Assembly (NCBI RefSeq): GCF_000374085.1 | Contig: NZ_KB893547.1 | Coordinates: forward strand, 134 to 64,133 | Length of the DNA stretch: 64,000 bases | DNA from: Spirosoma spitsbergense DSM 19989 | Lineage (GTDB): Bacteria; Bacteroidota; Bacteroidia; Cytophagales; Spirosomataceae | Direction: 5' to 3' | Notes under the pieces: model-generated | What the model was told of the DNA's origin: nothing | Databases searched by the model: none | Seen by the model: only the letters and a program-made list of their open reading frames with translations | Made by a program: the position numbers and the translations under genes | Part shown: positions 61,724 to 64,000 of the stretch, in pieces | Position numbering within the stretch: the stretch's first letter is position 1 | How the letters are laid out: each line of letters starts with the position of its first letter

Positions 61724-62785
61724 TTACTCACCACCGCCCAACACCAGATACTCCGCCACCAGTGCCCAGCTATGGGCCTCGCACTGCCAGTGCATCTGCA
61801 TCAGCGGCCGGTCGGCGAAACGGCGCAGGAAGGGTTGTTCGTATGCCGTTAGCAGTCCTGCAATAAAGAAATGAAACGCGGCTATGTCCTGCTCGATACC
61901 ATCGATTGGGATAGTGGGTGGGGATTCGCCCAGGCGTATGAGCGCAGTGGCCAGCATGAGTTTTTCTACCCGGTTATGGGCCGTCTCCATCTCCCGGTAC
62001 GCATCCGCAATCAGACGGGGGCGAACCGACTCCAGTTCGGGTATGTCGAAAGCAGCAATAAGTCGGCTCATATGGTAAATGATCAGCGAGGTTCGGGCGT
62101 AGTGGGGGGCGCACCGGAACGGCTCTGATACATACCGGCCCGATGCCACGACCGAGCGCAGGTACGTGAGCGAATCGGTATCATGCTGATTGCGGGGCAG
62201 GTCATATTGATAAATACAGTAGAGCATGTTGCTCAGGGCACAGGCGTCGAAGTCGATACCCATGTTCCTGCCAAACCAGGTTGAATACGCCTGAAGTGAT
62301 TGATAATCAGGGTAGGTATTACGAATCGTATATCGGCCACTCCCGTTGGCGTGCTGGCTCAGTTTATTTTTCAGCCATTGCAGTTCGGCCAGGTTTGGCT
62401 CAGTGGTCAGGTACATCATCGCCGTATCGTCAATATCGTCGGGGATGCGGAAATGCTCGAAGTGACGAAATACGTATCCATTAGGAAAGTGACGGGAGGG
62501 CTTCGTCGGCCAGAAGTTGTAGGTCGCCAACCCATCTTTGTTCTGAAAGGTCGGGTAGGCTGCTACGGCCCGTTCGGTTAGCTGGTCAATCTGCTTTTGA
62601 GCTTTGGTAGATACGGCGTGGCGGAGATGGTACAGCGTAAAAACGGTACAGGCCGTAAAAAAAACGTTTGTGTCGGCTCGCTGGTACCCAATACTGTCAT
62701 TCCGCCGAACTGACGGGAATAAACCGGTCGACTCCTGCAAAGCGGCAATCCGCTGAATAATCGTTTCGGGTGTTATCAGGGACAT
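61724..62785 (-). CDS. Helical toroid-like protein with terpene-cyclase-like DxDD motif
   Basis: 353 residues, no signal peptide, rich in helix pairs (FFTACTVFTLYHLRHAVS, LTAYEQPFLRRFADRP). Residues 116-122 read DDIDDTA, identical to the DxDDTA acid motif of class II terpene (squalene-hopene type) cyclases. Further pattern: GLATYNFWPTKPSRHFPNGY before it and YSTWFGRNMGIDFDACALSN after it, the latter like toroid inner helices. The length fits a single beta-type domain only. A near-match to the -7 box lies 7 nt from the start. Enzyme function is a hypothesis; the neighbouring GlmU-like gene is divergent from it. Confidence 0.5.
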   Translation of the reverse strand: MSLITPETIIQRIAALQESTGLFPSVRRNDSIGYQRADTNVFFTACTVFTLYHLRHAVSTKAQKQIDQLTERAVAAYPTFQNKDGLATYNFWPTKPSRHFPNGYVFRHFEHFRIPDDIDDTAMMYLTTEPNLAELQWLKNKLSQHANGSGRYTIRNTYPDYQSLQAYSTWFGRNMGIDFDACALSNMLYCIYQYDLPRNQHDTDSLTYLRSVVASGRYVSEPFRCAPHYARTSLIIYHMSRLIAAFDIPELESVRPRLIADAYREMETAHNRVEKLMLATALIRLGESPPTIPIDGIEQDIAAFHFFIAGLLTAYEQPFLRRFADRPLMQMHWQCEAHSWALVAEYLVLGGGE

Positions 62786-62868
62786 CGTTTTGTAAAAGTA
62801 CTGGTTGATACGTTCTCTTTTTACAGATTAAGGTTAGATATTTACCCCTGAATCCATTGTGCTCATCA

Positions 62869-64000
62869 ATGCCAAACCTGATCTTATTTGACGATCAATA
62901 CATACGAACGGATTTATTGCCGCTCACCTTCACGCGCCCGGTGTCGGGTATCCGCGTAGGAATTCAGACGCTGGTTGAGAAATGGGAAGGGGTGATGGGA
63001 CAGACCGCCTTCTATTTGACCCTGTCTTATTTACGGGCCAAATTCCCGTACACACCCGGCCCCGACAACTGGTACGTGAATGGAGCCGTATGCCCCACGG
63101 AGGCTTTGCGGGAAGCCATCCTGGCCCTGGAGAGCGGTACCGGTTTGCTTAGCCCCGATGGCCACGTGCTGGCCGTTCGGACGGAGGATGCCCTGCGGAC
63201 GGCCCCCACCGTCACGGATAAATACGAGTTTGCCGTATTCCCGGAACCACTCACCCTGATTCTCAATCTATGGGATATTTTCGAACAGAACGGTAGTCAG
63301 ATTCGGGCCGACTTTACCCGGATAACGGCCGGACGCATATCGGCCCCCATTACCGACCCGTTTACCCGGTGCTACGCGCCCGAAAACATCTTTGTGGAAG
63401 AAGGTGCCAATATCCGGGCCGCCATCCTCAATGCCGAAAATGGCCCTATTTACATCGACCGTAATGCAACCATCAACGAAGGTTCCGTCGTTATCGGGCC
63501 TTTTGCGCTGGGCCACGATTCTACGGTTAGCTGGAACAGCAAAATGCGGAACAACACCACCATCGGACCTTATTGTAAAGTAGGGGGCGAGGTGGGTAAC
63601 TCGGTTTTCTTTGGCTATAGCAACAAAAGCCACGATGGGTTTCTAGGTAATTCGGTCATTGGTGAGTGGTGTAACCTGGGAGCCAACGTTAACAACTCGA
63701 ACCTGAAAAATGACTACAGTAACGTTAAACTGCACTCCTACGCAACCGGTCACCTCGAAGATACGGGACGTATATTCTGCGGATTGACGATGGGTGATTT
63801 CACAAAAGCCGGTATCAGTACCATGTTCAATACCGGAACGGTTGTGGGCGTAAGTGCCAATATATTCGGCGCGGGCTATCAGCCCAAATTCATTCCGTCG
63901 TTTTCGTGGGGCGGGGCTGATTCCCGTTTTACGCCCTACCGCATCGAAAAAGCCGTACAGGTAGCCCGCGAAGCGTTTGTCCGGCGTAATAAAGCGTTTG
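62869..64000 (+). CDS. GlmU-like sugar nucleotidyltransferase/acetyltransferase (cut by right edge)
   Basis: At least 377 residues; the frame is open from ATG 62869 to the window end. The start NLILFDDQYIRTDLLPLTFT and TRPVSGIRVGIQTLVEKW are the Bacteroidota alternative GlmU type (TIGR03991-like), which lacks the usual LAAGxGTRM loop. From about residue 170 there is a left-handed beta-helix of hexapeptide repeats (AENIFVEEGANIRAAILN, GPIYIDRNATINEGSVVIGP, FFGYSNKSHDGFLGNSVIGE). It should make UDP-GlcNAc or a related nucleotide sugar for the cell wall. The true end is outside the window. Confidence 0.85.
   Translation, partial: MPNLILFDDQYIRTDLLPLTFTRPVSGIRVGIQTLVEKWEGVMGQTAFYLTLSYLRAKFPYTPGPDNWYVNGAVCPTEALREAILALESGTGLLSPDGHVLAVRTEDALRTAPTVTDKYEFAVFPEPLTLILNLWDIFEQNGSQIRADFTRITAGRISAPITDPFTRCYAPENIFVEEGANIRAAILNAENGPIYIDRNATINEGSVVIGPFALGHDSTVSWNSKMRNNTTIGPYCKVGGEVGNSVFFGYSNKSHDGFLGNSVIGEWCNLGANVNNSNLKNDYSNVKLHSYATGHLEDTGRIFCGLTMGDFTKAGISTMFNTGTVVGVSANIFGAGYQPKFIPSFSWGGADSRFTPYRIEKAVQVAREAFVRRNKAF

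Noticed and set aside
1-64000. CRISPR array, prophage, rRNA or tRNA genes
   Set aside because: No regularly spaced repeats, phage structural genes or RNA gene signatures were seen by reading; a computed search would be needed to exclude short tRNAs fully.

Overview
The window looks like a chromosomal segment of a Cytophagales bacterium (Bacteroidota), most like Spirosoma and its relatives. This is inferred from a SusC/SusD pair, a gliding-motility-type (T9SS) C-terminal domain, an ABC permease/M1 peptidase fusion, a Bacteroidota-type GlmU-like protein, scarce Shine-Dalgarno sequences and many exact copies of the Bacteroidota -7 promoter box TAnnTTTG. No rRNA, tRNA, CRISPR array or phage module was seen. 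Both ends of the window are cut: a transposase start at the left edge and a GlmU-like gene at the right edge.

Layout. 1-660: transposase 5' end, then a decayed stretch with a fossil reading frame and a strong hairpin. 0.66-7.2 kb (minus strand): ABC ATPase, a four-helix-bundle (S23) gene, an ABC permease fused to an M1 aminopeptidase, and argH. 7.3-11.4 kb: MFS, YdcZ-type and GRP-type transporters, a Uma2 nuclease and a PD-(D/E)XK protein. 11.4-15.8 kb: a truncated DUF4136 gene, a lipoprotein sulfatase, a beta-barrel protein, a secreted toroid-like protein and a fossil of ribokinase. 16-21.3 kb: a light-signalling operon (bacteriophytochrome, Rcp-type response regulator, heme oxygenase that makes the biliverdin chromophore) facing a multi-PAS histidine kinase. 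21.4-26.7 kb: a low-affinity-iron-permease-like protein, an APH-type kinase, a T9SS-secreted protein, an MFS transporter and msrA. 26.9-35.9 kb: SusC/SusD nutrient uptake, an FG-GAP secreted protein, a Tat-exported Gfo/Idh oxidoreductase and a methyltransferase. 36.3-43.3 kb: an OmpR-type regulator, ribosomal protein L31B, nrdA, a fossil copy of rnhB, an M20 peptidase and intact rnhB. 43.4-46.8 kb: a two-gene fatty-acid beta-oxidation operon with a palindrome at its promoter. 46.9-52.2 kb: tandem SGNH hydrolases divergent from an MBOAT/AlgX-like acetylation pair. 52.4-60.2 kb: SNF2 helicase, small membrane proteins, a PyrR-like protein, a DUF4783 protein, a second Uma2, a Dabb protein and icd. 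60.4-64 kb: a membrane-anchored P-loop ATPase, a toroid protein with a terpene-cyclase-like DxDD motif, and the GlmU-like gene.

The best leads are the membrane-anchored ATPase, the 353-residue DxDDTA protein, the ABC/M1/S23 cassette with its repeat-flanked S23 gene, leaderless-looking promoters that abut start codons, three gene fossils (ribokinase, rnhB, DUF4136), and a set of large intergenic hairpins. All functional calls come from reading the translated sequences; no database search was run.
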